Positions 33,775 to 44,564 of a stretch of DNA of 64,000 nucleotides are shown here, piece after piece. The DNA comes from Synechococcus sp. CBW1108. Lineage in GTDB: Bacteria > Cyanobacteriota > Cyanobacteriia > PCC-6307 > Cyanobiaceae. The stretch's first letter is position 1; each line of letters begins with the position of its first letter. The notes under the pieces are model-generated. The model was not told the origin of the DNA and did no database searches. It worked only from the letters and a program-made list of their open reading frames with translations. The stretch spans positions 1,835,277 through 1,899,276 of the forward strand of contig NZ_CP060395.1 of NCBI RefSeq assembly GCF_015840335.1, given 5' to 3'. The position numbers and the translations under genes are program-made.

Positions 33775-34176
33775 TCAGCGCTTGGAGAACTGGGGCGCCT
33801 TGCGGGCTTTCTTCAGGCCGTACTTGCGGCGCTCCTTGGCCCGGGGGTCCCGGCTGAGGTGTCCTTCTGTCTTAAGTGGCTTGCGGTTGTCTGGGGACAG
33901 GTCGCAAAGGGCACGGGCCGCGCCCTGCTTGATGGCGTCGGCTTGGCCGGTGAGCCCCCCACCGTGCACGTTGACCAGCAGGTCGTATTCGGTGGCAAGA
34001 CCAAGGGTCTTCAGGGGCGCCTTGACCGCTGCCAGGTAGACGGGGTTGTAGTTGAGGTAGTTGTCGCCGGGGCGACCGTTGATGGTTACGGTGCCAGTGC
34101 CCGGAACCACCCGCACACGGGCGACGGCGGTTTTACGACGACCTGTGCCCCAGTAGACGACTTTATTGGTGCTCAT
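33775..34176 (-). CDS. rpsI: 30S ribosomal protein S9
   Basis: 133 aa, with [26 protein letters not shown] and the basic C-terminal [16 protein letters not shown] that reaches the P site. Its start overlaps the stop of rplM (ATGA), the usual coupled rplM-rpsI pair. Confidence 0.97.
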   Translation of the reverse strand: MSTNKVVYWGTGRRKTAVARVRVVPGTGTVTINGRPGDNYLNYNPVYLAAVKAPLKTLGLATEYDLLVNVHGGGLTGQADAIKQGAARALCDLSPDNRKPLKTEGHLSRDPRAKERRKYGLKKARKAPQFSKR

Positions 34177-34625
34177 TGGGCGGCAGTGGCGGGGTCGAGG
34201 GCGAGAACCTGGGGTTGCTGGGCAGCATGGGGATGGTCGGTGCCCTTGTAGACCTTCAGCTTGCGGAACAGCTGGCGGCCCAGGGCGTTGTGGGGAAGCA
34301 TGCCCTTGATGGCCTTCTCCACGATCCGCTCGGGGATCCGGGCCTGGAGGTGGGCGAAGGTTTCGGTCTTCATGCCACCGGGGCGGCCGGAATGGCGGCG
34401 GTAGAGCTTCTGGGTGGGCTTGTTACCGCTCACCTTCACCTTGTCGGCGTTGATGACGATCACGAAATCGCCAGTGTCGAGGTGGGGGGTGAAGCAGGCT
34501 TTGTTTTTGCCGCGCAACACCTGGGCAACTTCGCTGGCCAGGCGGCCGAGAGTTTGATTCTCAGCGTCCACCAGGAACCACTGGCGGTCGAGGGAATCAA
34601 TCGAGGGGATGGGGGTCTTGTTCAT
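34173..34625 (-). CDS. rplM: 50S ribosomal protein L13
   Basis: 150 aa from the ATG at 34625 ([34 protein letters not shown]). [44 protein letters not shown] is diagnostic. The in-frame ATG at 34688 is not conserved. Coupled to rpsI. Confidence 0.97.
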   Translation of the reverse strand: MNKTPIPSIDSLDRQWFLVDAENQTLGRLASEVAQVLRGKNKACFTPHLDTGDFVIVINADKVKVSGNKPTQKLYRRHSGRPGGMKTETFAHLQARIPERIVEKAIKGMLPHNALGRQLFRKLKVYKGTDHPHAAQQPQVLALDPATAAQ

Positions 34626-34706
34626 GTCGCCTGAGCGGGCACCGGCAGGCCGGAAATGGGGCAGGACAGCAGTTCGTTGGCAAGCCAACGCCCAGTTTCA
34701 GTGACC

Positions 34707-35597
34707 TTACCGCTTGACCGGCGCGCCCCCGATTGGCAGCGGCGCAGGATCGGCTGGAAGGACGGTTGAAACAGGCTGGAGCACCGGGGAATCGGAGGAC
34801 TCGAGCTGGTACCGCGGTTGGCAATCATACCAGGCGGCCCTGGGAAAGATGGGCTCCTGATAGCCAACCCTCAGCAGGGACAGGCCCTGGGGGGGGGCCG
34901 CTTCCTTGACCTCCCCCCGCCGGCATTCCCGCCAGCGGCGTTCGAGCGCATCGAGGCTCAGCCGCCCTTCTCCCACGGCCACAAGCTGGCCCAGAATCAG
35001 CCGCACCATGCCATAGAGGAAGCCGCTGGCCTGGAGTTCCACCGTGATCAGATCGCCCTGCCGATCAATGTGCACCTCCTGCATGGTGGTGCGGCCGTGG
35101 GCGCGGCTGCTGCCGGCCCGCTGGAAGGCGGAGAAGTCGTGCTCCCCCAGCATGGCCGCCAGGGCCCTACCCATAGCCGCCTCATCCAATCGCCGCTGGT
35201 ATCGATGCCAGCTCCAGGGAGCCAGAAAGAGATTGGCGCTGCAGGAGTTGTGGATCGTGTAGCGGTAGCGCCGGTAGGTGGCGCTGAAGCAGGCATGCCA
35301 GCTGGCTGGCACCTCGGTGGCTGCCCGAACGTGGATTGAGCTCGGCAGCCGCCCGTTCAGGGCTTTGGCCCAGCGCCCGGCAGGAATCGGCCCGGCGCTG
35401 TCGAAGTGAACAACCTGGCCGGCCGCATGCACGCCCGTATCTGTGCGCCCTGCTGCAACGGTTCGGCCAGGGCCATGGGGATCGAGGCCCGAGATCACCT
35501 GCTCGAGGGTTGCCTGCACGCTGGGGGCATTCTGTTGTCGCTGCCAGCCGCAGAAGGCGGCCCCGTCGTATTGCAGGCACAGGGCAATTCGGCGCAG
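34707..35597 (-). CDS. truA: tRNA pseudouridine(38-40) synthase
   Basis: Modifies positions 38-40 of the tRNA anticodon stem. The catalytic Asp is in [32 protein letters not shown] and [14 protein letters not shown] are also typical. The family N-terminus ([18 protein letters not shown]) begins right at a CTG at 35597, giving 296 aa. In-frame GTG (35666) and ATG (35723) codons lie inside rplQ and would add unconserved residues. The start is therefore uncertain. A C-terminal extension of about 35 residues follows [11 protein letters not shown]. Confidence 0.88.
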   Translation of the reverse strand: MRRIALCLQYDGAAFCGWQRQQNAPSVQATLEQVISGLDPHGPGRTVAAGRTDTGVHAAGQVVHFDSAGPIPAGRWAKALNGRLPSSIHVRAATEVPASWHACFSATYRRYRYTIHNSCSANLFLAPWSWHRYQRRLDEAAMGRALAAMLGEHDFSAFQRAGSSRAHGRTTMQEVHIDRQGDLITVELQASGFLYGMVRLILGQLVAVGEGRLSLDALERRWRECRRGEVKEAAPPQGLSLLRVGYQEPIFPRAAWYDCQPRYQLESSDSPVLQPVSTVLPADPAPLPIGGAPVKR

Positions 35598-35628
35598 GGG
35601 CGGCTCGATCGCCGTTCTGGCACGGCCT

Positions 35629-35979
35629 TCAGACCAGCTCGATGATGGCCATCTCGGCGTTGTCACCCCGACGGGGCACGGTGCGGATGATGCGGGTGTA
35701 GCCACCCTGGCGCTCTCCATAGCGGTCCTGGGCCTTGTCAAACAGGGCATGCACCAACCGCTTGTCGTAGATGTAGCCGATGGCGCGGCGGCGGGCCGCC
35801 AGGCTGCCATCCTTCGCCAGGGTGATCATGCGTTCTGCTTCGTCACGCAGGGCCTTGGCCCGGGCCTTGGTGGTGGTGACCCTGCCCTCACGGATCAGTT
35901 GGGTGGTGAGCCCCCTGAGCATCGCTTTGCGTTGGTCGGCGGGGCGTCCCAGCATGGGGACTCGGCACTGGTGTCGCAT
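35629..35979 (-). CDS. rplQ: 50S ribosomal protein L17
   Basis: 116 aa: [45 protein letters not shown] and [25 protein letters not shown] are diagnostic. It follows rpoA as usual in the alpha operon. Confidence 0.97.
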   Translation of the reverse strand: MRHQCRVPMLGRPADQRKAMLRGLTTQLIREGRVTTTKARAKALRDEAERMITLAKDGSLAARRRAIGYIYDKRLVHALFDKAQDRYGERQGGYTRIIRTVPRRGDNAEMAIIELV

Positions 35980-36023
35980 GGAACTGGGCTGGTGGGGGGC
36001 GTGTCGGGAAACGGGGGCGCCGC

Positions 36024-36962
36024 TCAGGCGCTGGTGCGGCTCTGGGGCAGGGTGATGCCGATGCGCTCGAGCGCTTCGATCACTTCATCGGCTGATTTGG
36101 AGCCGAAGTTCTTGATCTCGAGCAGATCTTCATAGCTGAAGCCCATCAGGTCGCTCACGGAATTGACCTGGGCGCGCTTGAGGCAGTTGTAGGCCCTCAC
36201 CGACAGGTTGAGCTCCTCGAGGGGGATCTGGGTCTCGGCTGAAGGTTCCGGTTCGATGCCGGGCTCCTCCACCAGGGTCAGGCTGGCCAGGGGCTGGAAC
36301 AGGGCGATCAGCTGGTTGGCAGCCTGGGCCATGGCGTCGTCAGGGGTGACGCTGCCATTAGTCTCGATTTCAAGGCGTAGGCGCTCGCGGGCCGATCCCC
36401 CTTCGCCGACGGCCGTTTCATCCACGGTGTAGTTGACCCGGCGCACGGGCTTGAACACCGCATCAATCTGGAGCAGGTCGATGGCGCTCGTGTCTTCGCT
36501 GTGGCGATTGACTGGTCTGTAGCCCACGCCCCGTTCCACGTGTACCTCCATCTCCAGGCTGTGGCCTTCTGCCACCGTGGCGATCAGGCGGCCGCCGTCA
36601 ATCACCTGAACCTGGGAGGAGAATTGGAGGTCGGCGGCGGTGACGGTGGCGGGGCCATTCACCACCAGGCGGCCGATTTCCAGTTCGCGGTTGCGGCTGT
36701 TAACCGAGATCTGCTTGCAGTTCAGCAGGATGTCGAGAACGTCTTCACGCACCCCGGGCACGGTGGCGTATTCGTGGTTGACACCGGAGATGCGAACGGC
36801 GGTGATGGCGCTGCCCTCAAGGCTGCCGATCAGCACCCGCCTCAGGGCGTTGCCCAGGGTGGTCGCCTGGCCGCGATCGAGGGGGCCAATCAGGAAGGTG
36901 CCCGTCTGGGACCGGTCTTCGACGACCTGATGCTCGATCCGATCAATTTGATAATGCAGCAC
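36024..36962 (-). CDS. rpoA: RNA polymerase alpha subunit
   Basis: 312 aa. The N-terminal assembly domain ([23 protein letters not shown]) forms the dimer; an acidic linker ([16 protein letters not shown]) leads to the C-terminal domain [45 protein letters not shown] that contacts UP elements and activators. It sits between rpsK and rplQ. Confidence 0.98.
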   Translation of the reverse strand: MLHYQIDRIEHQVVEDRSQTGTFLIGPLDRGQATTLGNALRRVLIGSLEGSAITAVRISGVNHEYATVPGVREDVLDILLNCKQISVNSRNRELEIGRLVVNGPATVTAADLQFSSQVQVIDGGRLIATVAEGHSLEMEVHVERGVGYRPVNRHSEDTSAIDLLQIDAVFKPVRRVNYTVDETAVGEGGSARERLRLEIETNGSVTPDDAMAQAANQLIALFQPLASLTLVEEPGIEPEPSAETQIPLEELNLSVRAYNCLKRAQVNSVSDLMGFSYEDLLEIKNFGSKSADEVIEALERIGITLPQSRTSA

Positions 36963-37018
36963 GGTCTGAAGGCTCGAAAGGTTGGAGATGGCCCAGGGGG
37001 CAAGCGCGGGGCGCCGAC

Positions 37019-37411
37019 TCAGACGCGGCGACGCTTGGAGCGACGGCAGCCGTTGTGGGGGAGGGGAGTTACGTCGCGGATGAGGGTGATTTCCAGGCCG
37101 GCCACCTGCAGGGCCCGGATGGCTGTTTCCCGGCCTGAGCCAGGGCCACGCACCAGTACCTCGATCTGACGCATACCTTGTTCGAGCGCCCTGCGGGCCG
37201 CAGCCTCAGCGGCGGTTTGGGCGGCGAAAGGAGTGCCTTTGCGGGCCCCCTTGAAGCCGCTGGCGCCGGCCGAACTCCAGGAGATCACTTCTCCGGCCGT
37301 GTCGGTGATCGACACAATCGTGTTGTTGAAGGTGCTCTGGATATGGGCCATGCCGTTGGGCACGTTGCGCTTCGATTTCTTGGCGCCGGATTTTTTGGCT
37401 GGCTTGGCCAT
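37019..37411 (-). CDS. rpsK: 30S ribosomal protein S11
   Basis: 130 aa, including [43 protein letters not shown] and the C-terminal [18 protein letters not shown]. Part of the alpha operon between rpsM and rpoA. Confidence 0.98.
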   Translation of the reverse strand: MAKPAKKSGAKKSKRNVPNGMAHIQSTFNNTIVSITDTAGEVISWSSAGASGFKGARKGTPFAAQTAAEAAARRALEQGMRQIEVLVRGPGSGRETAIRALQVAGLEITLIRDVTPLPHNGCRRSKRRRV

Positions 37412-37486
37412 GGCGGAAAGGCCTGCTGCTGCAGGAGGTGATCAGGGAACGGGCAGGGAGGGTGACAAGGGAAGGGGCTAGGGCGC

Positions 37487-37852
37487 CTATTTCTTCTTGC
37501 CGGCCACGGTTTTGCGGGCACCCCGGCGGGTGCGGGCGTTGGTGCGGGTGCGCTGGCCCCGCACGGGCAGGCCCATGCGGTGACGGCGGCCGCGCAGGCA
37601 GCCGATGTCCTGGAGGCGCTTGAGGGCCATGCCCTCCTGGCGGCGCAGGTCACCTTCAAGGGTGAAGGCCTCGGCGGCACCTCGCAGTTTCTGAACGTCG
37701 GCGTCGCTGAGGTCCTTGACCCTGGTGTCCGGGTTGACCCCGGTTTTGCTCAGGATCTTCTGGGCACGGGTTAGACCGATGCCATACACATAGGTGAGGG
37801 AAATCTCAACGCGCTTTTCGCGAGGGATATCTACGCCGGCAATCCGAGCCAC
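37487..37852 (-). CDS. rpsM: 30S ribosomal protein S13
   Basis: 121 aa from a GTG at 37852, giving the family N-terminus (M)[25 protein letters not shown]; the ATG at 37864 would add four unconserved residues. The C-terminal [23 protein letters not shown] contacts the A- and P-site tRNAs. Confidence 0.95.
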   Translation of the reverse strand: MARIAGVDIPREKRVEISLTYVYGIGLTRAQKILSKTGVNPDTRVKDLSDADVQKLRGAAEAFTLEGDLRRQEGMALKRLQDIGCLRGRRHRMGLPVRGQRTRTNARTRRGARKTVAGKKK

Positions 37853-37949
37853 GGGGGAAATCAATGAGGGGGCAAGATCCGCTGGCGCCGAAGCGGAGCG
37901 GGAATGAATCGAAAACAGCTGGCCCCCAGGCGGGGCTGGCCAGGGCTGG

Positions 37950-38063
37950 TCAGCCTTGGCGCTGCTTGTGCTTGGGGTTGGTGCAAATCACCATCACCCT
38001 GCCGTGGCGACGAATCACCCGGCACTTGTCGCACATTTTCTTGACTGAGGCACGCACCTTCAT
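37950..38063 (-). CDS. rpmJ: 50S ribosomal protein L36
   Basis: 37 aa: [20 protein letters not shown], then [17 protein letters not shown]. The three Cys and one His that bind zinc are present (C-x2-C...C...H). It lies between adk and rpsM, its standard place. Confidence 0.95.
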   Translation of the reverse strand: MKVRASVKKMCDKCRVIRRHGRVMVICTNPKHKQRQG

Positions 38064-38128
38064 GGGCGTTGTGCTCTCCGAATTTGCAAACCGACAACCT
38101 ACCACAAAGGTCAACCTCCCTTGGCTGC

Positions 38129-38689
38129 TCAGGCCAGTAGGTCTTTGATGCGTGCCGCAATGGTGTCAACCGTGCCGTGGGCCTCTACCGACTGGAGCAG
38201 GGCCGCTTCCCGGTAGTAGCGAATCAGGGGTGCGGTTTGCTCCCGATACACCTCGAGTCGGTGGCGGATCACGCTTTCGTTGTCATCGGCCCGGCCCCGA
38301 CCCAGCAGCCGTTGGAGCAACACGGCATTGTCGAGCTCCAACAGCACCACCAGCTCGATCGGCTGGTGGAGTTCCTCCAGCAGCTGGCCCAGGGCCTCTG
38401 CCTGGGCCAGGTTGCGGGGGAAGCCATCCAGTAGCCAGCCGCCGCCATCGCTGGCCGCCTGGGTCTCCAGGCGGCTGCGCACGATAGCCAGCACCAGCTC
38501 GTCGCTTACCAGGGCTCCGCTGGCCATCACCGCCTCAGCTTCCATGCCAAGAGAGGTGCCTGCGGCCACCTCGGCCCTCAGCAGGTCGCCCGTGGAGAGG
38601 TGCAGCAGGTTGTGGGCTGCGGCCAGGAGCTCCGCCTGGGTGCCCTTGCCAGCACCGGGGGGGCCTAGGAACAGGAGACGTTTTTTCAT
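38129..38689 (-). CDS. adk: adenylate kinase
   Basis: 186 aa from the ATG at 38689 ([23 protein letters not shown]); the upstream ATG at 38737 is not conserved. The P-loop is [34 protein letters not shown] and [18 protein letters not shown] complete the nucleotide sites. It is the short-lid form without zinc. Downstream of secY as in most bacteria. Confidence 0.96.
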   Translation of the reverse strand: MKKRLLFLGPPGAGKGTQAELLAAAHNLLHLSTGDLLRAEVAAGTSLGMEAEAVMASGALVSDELVLAIVRSRLETQAASDGGGWLLDGFPRNLAQAEALGQLLEELHQPIELVVLLELDNAVLLQRLLGRGRADDNESVIRHRLEVYREQTAPLIRYYREAALLQSVEAHGTVDTIAARIKDLLA

Positions 38690-38764
38690 GTCACTAGTGC
38701 AAACGGAACTACAAACGGCACTGCAAAAGGCTGGCACCGGGGGGCTTGTTGGGCGTGCTTGTGG

Positions 38765-40084
38765 TCACTGCCGCACCATCCCCTCATAGCGTTGGGAGAT
38801 CACGTAAGTCTGCACCTGCTTGGCCGTGTCGATAGCCACGCCCACCAGGATTAGCAGGGAGGTGGCCCCCAGACCCTGGAAGGTGCGCACCTGGGTTGCC
38901 CCTTCCACGGCCGAAGGGATGATTGCTACGGCGCCTAGAAACAGCCCCCCCAGCAGGGTCAAACGGTTTTGGACGCCACTGAGGTAGGTGGCGGTGGCGG
39001 AGCCGGGACGTACCCCTGGGATCGCCACTCCGCTGCGTTTGAGGTTGGTGGCGATGTCCACCGGATTGACGGTGAGGGAGGCGTAGAAAAAGCCAAAGCC
39101 GCAGATCAGGGCGAAGAACACCAGTGCGTAGAGCCAGGGGGTGCTGCTGTTGGGGTTGAGATAGCCAGCCAGTTGGATCAGCCAGGGGCTGCCGGTGAGG
39201 TTGGCGATGGTGAGGGGTAGGAACACCACTGCCGAGGCGAAAATGATCGGCATCACCCCGCCGGCATTGAGCTTGAGGGGCAGGTAGCTCTGGCGGGCCG
39301 AGAGCACCCCGGCTCCCCCCACCTGACGCTTGGCACTCACGATCGGGATGCGGCGGTTGCCCTCCTGCACAAAGATGATCCCCACGATCGTCAGCAGGAA
39401 GACCAGTACCAGCACTACGATGCCGCCGACGGTGCTGCGGTCGCCGCTCTGGGCCAGCTCAATGGTGGAGCCGAGGGCCTTCGGCAGGGTGGCAACGATG
39501 TTCACGAAGATCACCAGGGAGGCCCCCTGGCCGATGCCTCGCTCGGTGATCACTTCGCTGATCCACATCACCACCATCGAGCCGGTCACCAGGGCGAGGG
39601 CCGTCTGGATCACGAATACGGGTTCCGAGAGGCCCTCGGTGGCGTACTGCCGCAGGATCAGGGCGAACACCAGGCTCTGGAGGATCCCCCAGCCCAGGGC
39701 CACGTAGCGGGTGATCTGGGCGATTTTGCGGCGGCCTGCCTCGCCCTCGTTTTTCTGGAGGTCTTCGAGCTGGGGCAGGGCTGCGGTGAGCAGCTGGATG
39801 ATGATCGAGGCGTTGATGAAGGGCAGGATCCCCAGGGCAAAGATGCCCAGGGTGGAGAGGCCTCCGCCGGTGAAAATGTCAAGGAAGCCGATCAGCTGGC
39901 CGCCGCGGGAGAGGAACTCCTGGAAGGCCACCCGGTCGATGCCCGGCATCGGGATGTAGATGCCCAGCCGCACGAGCAGTAACAGGCCGAGGGTGGTCAG
40001 CACCCGGTCGCGCAGGCCCTTGGATTGGATCAGTTGGCTGAGGATTTCCCCGGCACTGGGGTTGCGACCCCGGCTAACAAGCAT
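38765..40084 (-). CDS. secY: preprotein translocase subunit SecY
   Basis: 439 aa, ten membrane helices, forming the channel for protein export and insertion in plasma and thylakoid membranes. Signatures are GIYIPMPGIDRVAF, LGILPFINASIIIQLLTAALP and NPVDIATNLKRSGVAIPGVRPGSATATYL. An intrinsic terminator-like structure lies between it and the upstream rplO. Confidence 0.97.
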   Translation of the reverse strand: MLVSRGRNPSAGEILSQLIQSKGLRDRVLTTLGLLLLVRLGIYIPMPGIDRVAFQEFLSRGGQLIGFLDIFTGGGLSTLGIFALGILPFINASIIIQLLTAALPQLEDLQKNEGEAGRRKIAQITRYVALGWGILQSLVFALILRQYATEGLSEPVFVIQTALALVTGSMVVMWISEVITERGIGQGASLVIFVNIVATLPKALGSTIELAQSGDRSTVGGIVVLVLVFLLTIVGIIFVQEGNRRIPIVSAKRQVGGAGVLSARQSYLPLKLNAGGVMPIIFASAVVFLPLTIANLTGSPWLIQLAGYLNPNSSTPWLYALVFFALICGFGFFYASLTVNPVDIATNLKRSGVAIPGVRPGSATATYLSGVQNRLTLLGGLFLGAVAIIPSAVEGATQVRTFQGLGATSLLILVGVAIDTAKQVQTYVISQRYEGMVRQ

Positions 40085-40104
40085 GGCGGCGTGAGGTGGA
40101 CATC

Positions 40105-40150
40105 AAAAAAACGCCCAGCGGATCGCGGGAAGGCCCCCCGAATCCGCTGG
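40105..40150 (-). terminator. intrinsic terminator between rplO and secY
   Basis: Read on the minus strand, a 9-bp perfect stem (CCAGCGGAT/ATCCGCTGG) with an 18-base loop and three further bases (GCG) is followed by seven T residues. It lies 36 bases after the rplO stop and 20 bases before secY. It may attenuate secY-adk-alpha-operon expression. Confidence 0.7.
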
Positions 40151-40186
40151 ACGAGTCAGACCATAGGGCGGAGGCCCCCAAGGCGA

Positions 40187-40636
40187 TCAGATGACTTGGC
40201 AACTGCCACCAGCAGCTTCGATCTTGCTGCGGGCGCTGGCGGTGAAGGCAGCTGCCTGCACGGTGAGCTTTGCCTTGAGGTCGCCGTTGCCGAGCACCTT
40301 GAGGGGGTGCTTGGGGCTGGTGACCAGGCCATCCTTCACAAGGGAGTCAAGGTTCACGGTGCTGCCGGCCTCGCAGTCGGCCAGCTTGGCCACATTGATG
40401 ATCGTGTACTCCTTGGTGTTCACCAGCTCAAAGTGCTTGAGCTTGGGGATGCGGCGGTATAGGGGCATCTGGCCCCCCTCGAAACCTGGTCGGGTGGGGC
40501 TACCGGAGCGGGACTTCTGGCCCCGCATGCCGAAGCCACAGCTGGCGCCCTGGCCCGCGGCGATGCCGCGGCCCTTGCGCAGTTTGCGGCGGCGGGCACC
40601 GGGATTGGCTTTCAGGGACTGGAGATTGATGCTCAT
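40187..40636 (-). CDS. rplO: 50S ribosomal protein L15
   Basis: 149 aa: the N-terminal half is Gly/Arg-rich ([33 protein letters not shown]), and [18 protein letters not shown] is diagnostic. It follows rpsE after 8 bases. Confidence 0.97.
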   Translation of the reverse strand: MSINLQSLKANPGARRRKLRKGRGIAAGQGASCGFGMRGQKSRSGSPTRPGFEGGQMPLYRRIPKLKHFELVNTKEYTIINVAKLADCEAGSTVNLDSLVKDGLVTSPKHPLKVLGNGDLKAKLTVQAAAFTASARSKIEAAGGSCQVI

Positions 40637-40644
40637 GGCGAGGC

Positions 40645-41301
40645 TCAGGAGTAGATCTGCTCAAGGGAGATGCCCCGCTCCTTGGCGGTCTCCTTATGGG
40701 TGCGGAGGCCAGCCAGAGCCTGCATCGCAGCCCGGGCATTGTTCAGGGGGGTCTTGGAGCCGAGGCGCTTGGCCAGCACGTTCTTGATGCCGGCGAGCTC
40801 GAGCACGGTGCGGATCGAACCGCCCGCAATCACACCGGTACCCGGAGCGGCTGGACGGATCAGCACGCTGGCGGCTCCGTCACAGCCATTGCTGAGGGTG
40901 GGAATGGAGCTGTGGCGGGTGAGGGGCACCTTGACCAGGTGTTTCTTGCCATCGGCCACGCCCTTGCGGACGGCACCGATCACGTCGCCGGCCTTGCCGA
41001 CACCGACGCCCACCTGACCCTTCTCGTTGCCGACGACAACGATGGCCCGGAAGCTCATCTTCTTGCCGCCCTTGACGGTTTTGGAGACGCGGCGGATCTG
41101 CACCACCCGTTCCTGCCACTCGGAGTCGCGCTCTTGGCCGCGGCGGTTGTCCCGCCCCCGGCCGCCGCCACCGCGGCGGCTGTCGCCACCCCGATTATCA
41201 CCGCGGCCACCGCGGCGCTCCTGCTGGCCTTCGGCCGCCGCAGGCACATCGGATGCGGCCGGGATGTCGTTGGACTGAACTTGATCGTTGGTTTCGGTCA
41301 T
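40645..41301 (-). CDS. rpsE: 30S ribosomal protein S5
   Basis: 218 aa. The S5 core is [43 protein letters not shown]. An N-terminal extension of about 60 residues is Gly/Arg/Asp-rich ([19 protein letters not shown]), as in other picocyanobacteria, and is likely disordered. Confidence 0.97.
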   Translation of the reverse strand: MTETNDQVQSNDIPAASDVPAAAEGQQERRGGRGDNRGGDSRRGGGGRGRDNRRGQERDSEWQERVVQIRRVSKTVKGGKKMSFRAIVVVGNEKGQVGVGVGKAGDVIGAVRKGVADGKKHLVKVPLTRHSSIPTLSNGCDGAASVLIRPAAPGTGVIAGGSIRTVLELAGIKNVLAKRLGSKTPLNNARAAMQALAGLRTHKETAKERGISLEQIYS

Positions 41302-41315
41302 GGTGAGAGCAGGGA

Positions 41316-41681
41316 TCAGAACTGAAGGCCCGCTTCCCGGGCGGCATCAGCCAGGGCCTTGACCCGGCCGTGGTACAGGTTGCCGCCTCGATCGAAGACC
41401 ACCTGCTGGATGCCCTGGGCAAGGGCCCGTTTGGCGACCAGCTCACCCACGGCCACGGAGGCATCGCAGGTGGCGCTAGTGGTGAGGCTGGTGCGTAGGT
41501 CCTTGTCAAGGGTTGAGGCCGCACAGAGGGTGTTCTGGGCGTCGTCGTCGATGACTTGGGCGTAGATGTGATTGTTCGAGCGGAACACGGCCAGCCGCGG
41601 GCGGGCGGCGGTGCCACTGAGTAGGCGACGCAGGCGGCGGTGACGCTTCTGGGTCTGAAATTTGCGGGTGATAGAAGACAT
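41316..41681 (-). CDS. rplR: 50S ribosomal protein L18
   Basis: 121 aa, with [32 protein letters not shown] and [28 protein letters not shown]. 5S rRNA-binding. Located between rplF and rpsE. Confidence 0.97.
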   Translation of the reverse strand: MSSITRKFQTQKRHRRLRRLLSGTAARPRLAVFRSNNHIYAQVIDDDAQNTLCAASTLDKDLRTSLTTSATCDASVAVGELVAKRALAQGIQQVVFDRGGNLYHGRVKALADAAREAGLQF

Positions 41682-41713
41682 GGCAATACAGGGTAACGAC
41701 GCTCAGGCAGGCC

Positions 41714-42253
41714 TCACTTCTTACCGGTCTTTCCGGCCTTGCGCAGGATGCGTTCACCCTGGTATTTGATCCCCTTGCCCTTGTAGGGCTCGGGCGGACG
41801 AATGGCGCGCACTTTGGCCGCTTCGTTGCCCACCAGCTCCTTGTTGGCGCCTGAGACCAGCACGGTGGTGTTGCCCTCGACGGAGAAGGTGATCCCATCA
41901 GGGGGCACCACCTCCACCTGGTGGCTGTAGCCAGCGGAGACCACCAGCTTGGTGCCCTGGAGGGCGGCGCGGTAGCCCACGCCGATGATTTCCAGCTTGC
42001 GGGTGTAGCCCTGGCTGACGCCTTCAACCATGTTGGCAACAAGGGTGCGGCAGAGGCCGTGGCGCTCCCGGGAGCGCCTGGTCTCACTGGTGGGTCTCAC
42101 CACCAGGGTGTTGCCGTCCTGGGAGATCTGCACCCCATCGGGCAAGGTGCGGCTGAGTTCGCCCTTCGGCCCCTTCACGGTGACTGCCAGACCATGGAGG
42201 ATGACACTCACCTTGTCGGGGAGGGGAATGGGTGCTTTACCAATACGTGACAT
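41714..42253 (-). CDS. rplF: 50S ribosomal protein L6
   Basis: 179 aa: [35 protein letters not shown] at the start and the signature [26 protein letters not shown] at the end. Two similar half-domains are visible. Confidence 0.97.
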   Translation of the reverse strand: MSRIGKAPIPLPDKVSVILHGLAVTVKGPKGELSRTLPDGVQISQDGNTLVVRPTSETRRSRERHGLCRTLVANMVEGVSQGYTRKLEIIGVGYRAALQGTKLVVSAGYSHQVEVVPPDGITFSVEGNTTVLVSGANKELVGNEAAKVRAIRPPEPYKGKGIKYQGERILRKAGKTGKK

Positions 42254-42270
42254 TAATCAATCTCCCGGGA

Positions 42271-42672
42271 TCAGTAGACGTAGCAAAGCACTTCGCCACC
42301 GACGCCCTGCTTGCGGGCGTCGCGGTCGCTCATCACTCCCTTAGAGGTGGAGATGATGGCCACTCCCAGGCCGCCCAAAACTTTGGGCAACTGGCGATTG
42401 TTCTTGTAGATGCGCAGGCCAGGCTTACTGACCCGCTGTACGGAGCGGATGGTCGGCTGGCGATGTTTGCCGCTGTACTTGAGCTCCAGCACCAGGTGCT
42501 TCTGCACCCCCTCGCCCTCTTCGGAGATGGCGGCGATGAAGCCCTCCTGCTGCAGCACGTTGGCAATGTTGCGCACCAGGCGGGAGGCAGGGATCTTGGT
42601 GGTCTCGTGACGCTTCTCGCTCGCATTGCGAATGCGGGTGAGCATGTCTGAAATTGGGTCGTGATTGGCCAT
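42271..42672 (-). CDS. rpsH: 30S ribosomal protein S8
   Basis: 133 aa: [36 protein letters not shown] and the C-terminal signature [26 protein letters not shown]. Central 16S rRNA assembly protein. Confidence 0.97.
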   Translation of the reverse strand: MANHDPISDMLTRIRNASEKRHETTKIPASRLVRNIANVLQQEGFIAAISEEGEGVQKHLVLELKYSGKHRQPTIRSVQRVSKPGLRIYKNNRQLPKVLGGLGVAIISTSKGVMSDRDARKQGVGGEVLCYVY

Positions 42673-42691
42673 AGGTCGGGTCCGAAGAGGG

Positions 42692-43231
42692 CTAGTTGCT
42701 GCGGAACGGCATTCCCATCTCGCGGAGGAGGGCCCGGCCCTCTTCGTCGTTACGGGCGTTGGTCACGATCGTCACGTCCATGCCTCGGATCGCATCGATT
42801 TTGTCGAATGAGATCTCGGGAAAGATGATCTGTTCGCGGATCCCCAGGGTGTAATTTCCACGGCCGTCAAAGCTCTTGGGGCTGACGCCCCGGAAGTCGC
42901 GGATACGCGGCAGAGCGAGGTTGATCAAGCGCTCCAGGAAGGCGTACATCCGCTCGCCCCGCAGGGTGACAGCCACCCCAATGGGCATGCCCTGGCGGAT
43001 CTTGAAGCTGGCGATGGCCTTCTTGGCGCGGGTCACCACCACCTTCTGACCAGTGATAGTGGCCAGCTCGGTAATTGAGGCTTCAAGGGCCTTGGCATTC
43101 TGGGCTGCTTCACCGAGGCCCCGGTTGAGGGTGACTTTCACCACCTTGGGAACTTCGTGAATGTTGGAGAGATTCAGATCCTTGAGGAGTTTGGGCTGAA
43201 TCGTCTCCCGGTAGCGCTGTTTCAGAGACAT
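42692..43231 (-). CDS. rplE: 50S ribosomal protein L5
   Basis: 179 aa, with [60 protein letters not shown] and the C-terminal [30 protein letters not shown]. About 100 bases separate it from rplX, a long gap for this cluster; that spacer is strongly C-rich on the coding strand and holds no gene. Confidence 0.97.
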   Translation of the reverse strand: MSLKQRYRETIQPKLLKDLNLSNIHEVPKVVKVTLNRGLGEAAQNAKALEASITELATITGQKVVVTRAKKAIASFKIRQGMPIGVAVTLRGERMYAFLERLINLALPRIRDFRGVSPKSFDGRGNYTLGIREQIIFPEISFDKIDAIRGMDVTIVTNARNDEEGRALLREMGMPFRSN

Positions 43232-43332
43232 GACGGGAGGGGGGATAGGCGCTTCTGGTCGGGGTCAGAAGACTGGGGAGGGGGTTGGGGCCGGAGGTGG
43301 GTGGGTCAGAACAGGTGAGCTGGGGGTGGGGA

Positions 43333-43689
43333 TCAAGCCAAGATTTCTCCCGTCTTCTTGAGACGACGCTTTTTGCTGCCGTCCTTTTCCACCACAATTT
43401 CAACTCGGCTGGCCACTTTTTGTGTGGTTGAGTAGAGCATGACGTTGGAGGCGTGCAGGGAGGCTTCCTCGGTGACGATTCGGCCGCTTTCGCCTTCCTG
43501 GGTGGGTTTGACGTGACGGGTGCGGAGGTTGATGCCCTGCACCACAACCCGGTTGTCGTAGGGCAGGGTGCGGAGCACCTCACCGGTCTTGCCTTTCTCC
43601 TTGCCAGCAATCACCTGAACGGTGTCGCCTTTTTTGAGTCGCATCTTGATGCGCTCGGGTGTCTTGGCCTTGGGGGTTGCGGTGGCCAT
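43333..43689 (-). CDS. rplX: 50S ribosomal protein L24
   Basis: 118 aa with the KOW motif [24 protein letters not shown] and [24 protein letters not shown]. Its 5' end is one base from the rplN stop. Confidence 0.97.
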   Translation of the reverse strand: MATATPKAKTPERIKMRLKKGDTVQVIAGKEKGKTGEVLRTLPYDNRVVVQGINLRTRHVKPTQEGESGRIVTEEASLHASNVMLYSTTQKVASRVEIVVEKDGSKKRRLKKTGEILA

Positions 43690-43690
43690 C

Positions 43691-44056
43691 TCAGATCACC
43701 TCAGGAGCAAGGGAGACAATCTTGGTGAAGTTGCGCTCGCGCAATTCGCGGGCCACTGGACCGAATACCCGGGTGCCCTTGGGGTTGTTGTCGGTGCCCA
43801 GGATTACGGCGGCGTTGTCGTCAAATCGGATCGAGTTGCCCGTATCGCGGCGCAGGGTGGCCCTGGTGCGCACCACCACGGCTTTCACCACATCGGACTT
43901 CTTGACGCCCATGTTGGGCATGGCGTCTTTGACGGCAGCGACAATCACATCGCCCACGTGGGCGTAGCGACGGTTGGTGCCGAGCACCCGGATGCACTGG
44001 ATGCGCTTGGCGCCGCTGTTATCAGCGACGTTTAGGTAGGTTTCTTGTTGGATCAT
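43691..44056 (-). CDS. rplN: 50S ribosomal protein L14
   Basis: 121 aa from the ATG at 44056: [26 protein letters not shown] and [28 protein letters not shown]. The frame stays open upstream antisense-free through rpsQ, but the conserved N-terminus fixes the start. Confidence 0.97.
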   Translation of the reverse strand: MIQQETYLNVADNSGAKRIQCIRVLGTNRRYAHVGDVIVAAVKDAMPNMGVKKSDVVKAVVVRTRATLRRDTGNSIRFDDNAAVILGTDNNPKGTRVFGPVARELRERNFTKIVSLAPEVI

Positions 44057-44069
44057 TGGTGGGTTCTCC

Positions 44070-44321
44070 TCAAGCTGACGGGCTGTTGGTAAGAACTTCG
44101 GCCACAGCCCAGCGCTTGGTGCGACTGAGCGGGCGGGTTTCGGTGATGCGAACCCGGTCGCCCACTTTGCAGCTGTTCGCTTCGTCGTGGGCTTTGTAGC
44201 GGGTGGTGCGACTGACCGTCTTTTGATAGATGGGATGGGGGAAGCGGTTTTCCACCGCCACCACCACCGTTTTGTCCATCTTGTCGCTGACGACGGTGCC
44301 GACCCTTTCCTTGAGTGCCAT
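44070..44321 (-). CDS. rpsQ: 30S ribosomal protein S17
   Basis: 83 aa: [36 protein letters not shown], then [20 protein letters not shown]. 16S rRNA-binding; located between rpmC and rplN. Confidence 0.97.
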   Translation of the reverse strand: MALKERVGTVVSDKMDKTVVVAVENRFPHPIYQKTVSRTTRYKAHDEANSCKVGDRVRITETRPLSRTKRWAVAEVLTNSPSA

Positions 44322-44336
44322 GGGATCGAGGGGGTA

Positions 44337-44561
44337 TCAGGAGGCTGAATCAGCCTTGGTGGCGGAGCGTTGCTGCTCTTGCTGCACCGTGAACAGGTGG
44401 GCCAGCTTGATGCGGGCTTCCTTGAAACGGTGCGTGTTTTCCAGCCGACGGGTGGCCTGCTGGAAGCGCAACTCAAACAGTTCACGCCGGGTGGCGTTCA
44501 CCTGTTCGTTGATCTGGTCGCCGCTGAGCTTGCGCGTATCGGCGATGTTGGGCTTTGCCAT
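44337..44561 (-). CDS. rpmC: 50S ribosomal protein L29
   Basis: 74 aa, two helices: [44 protein letters not shown]. Near the exit tunnel. Three bases separate it from rplP. Confidence 0.96.
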   Translation of the reverse strand: MAKPNIADTRKLSGDQINEQVNATRRELFELRFQQATRRLENTHRFKEARIKLAHLFTVQQEQQRSATKADSAS

Positions 44562-44564
44562 GGG

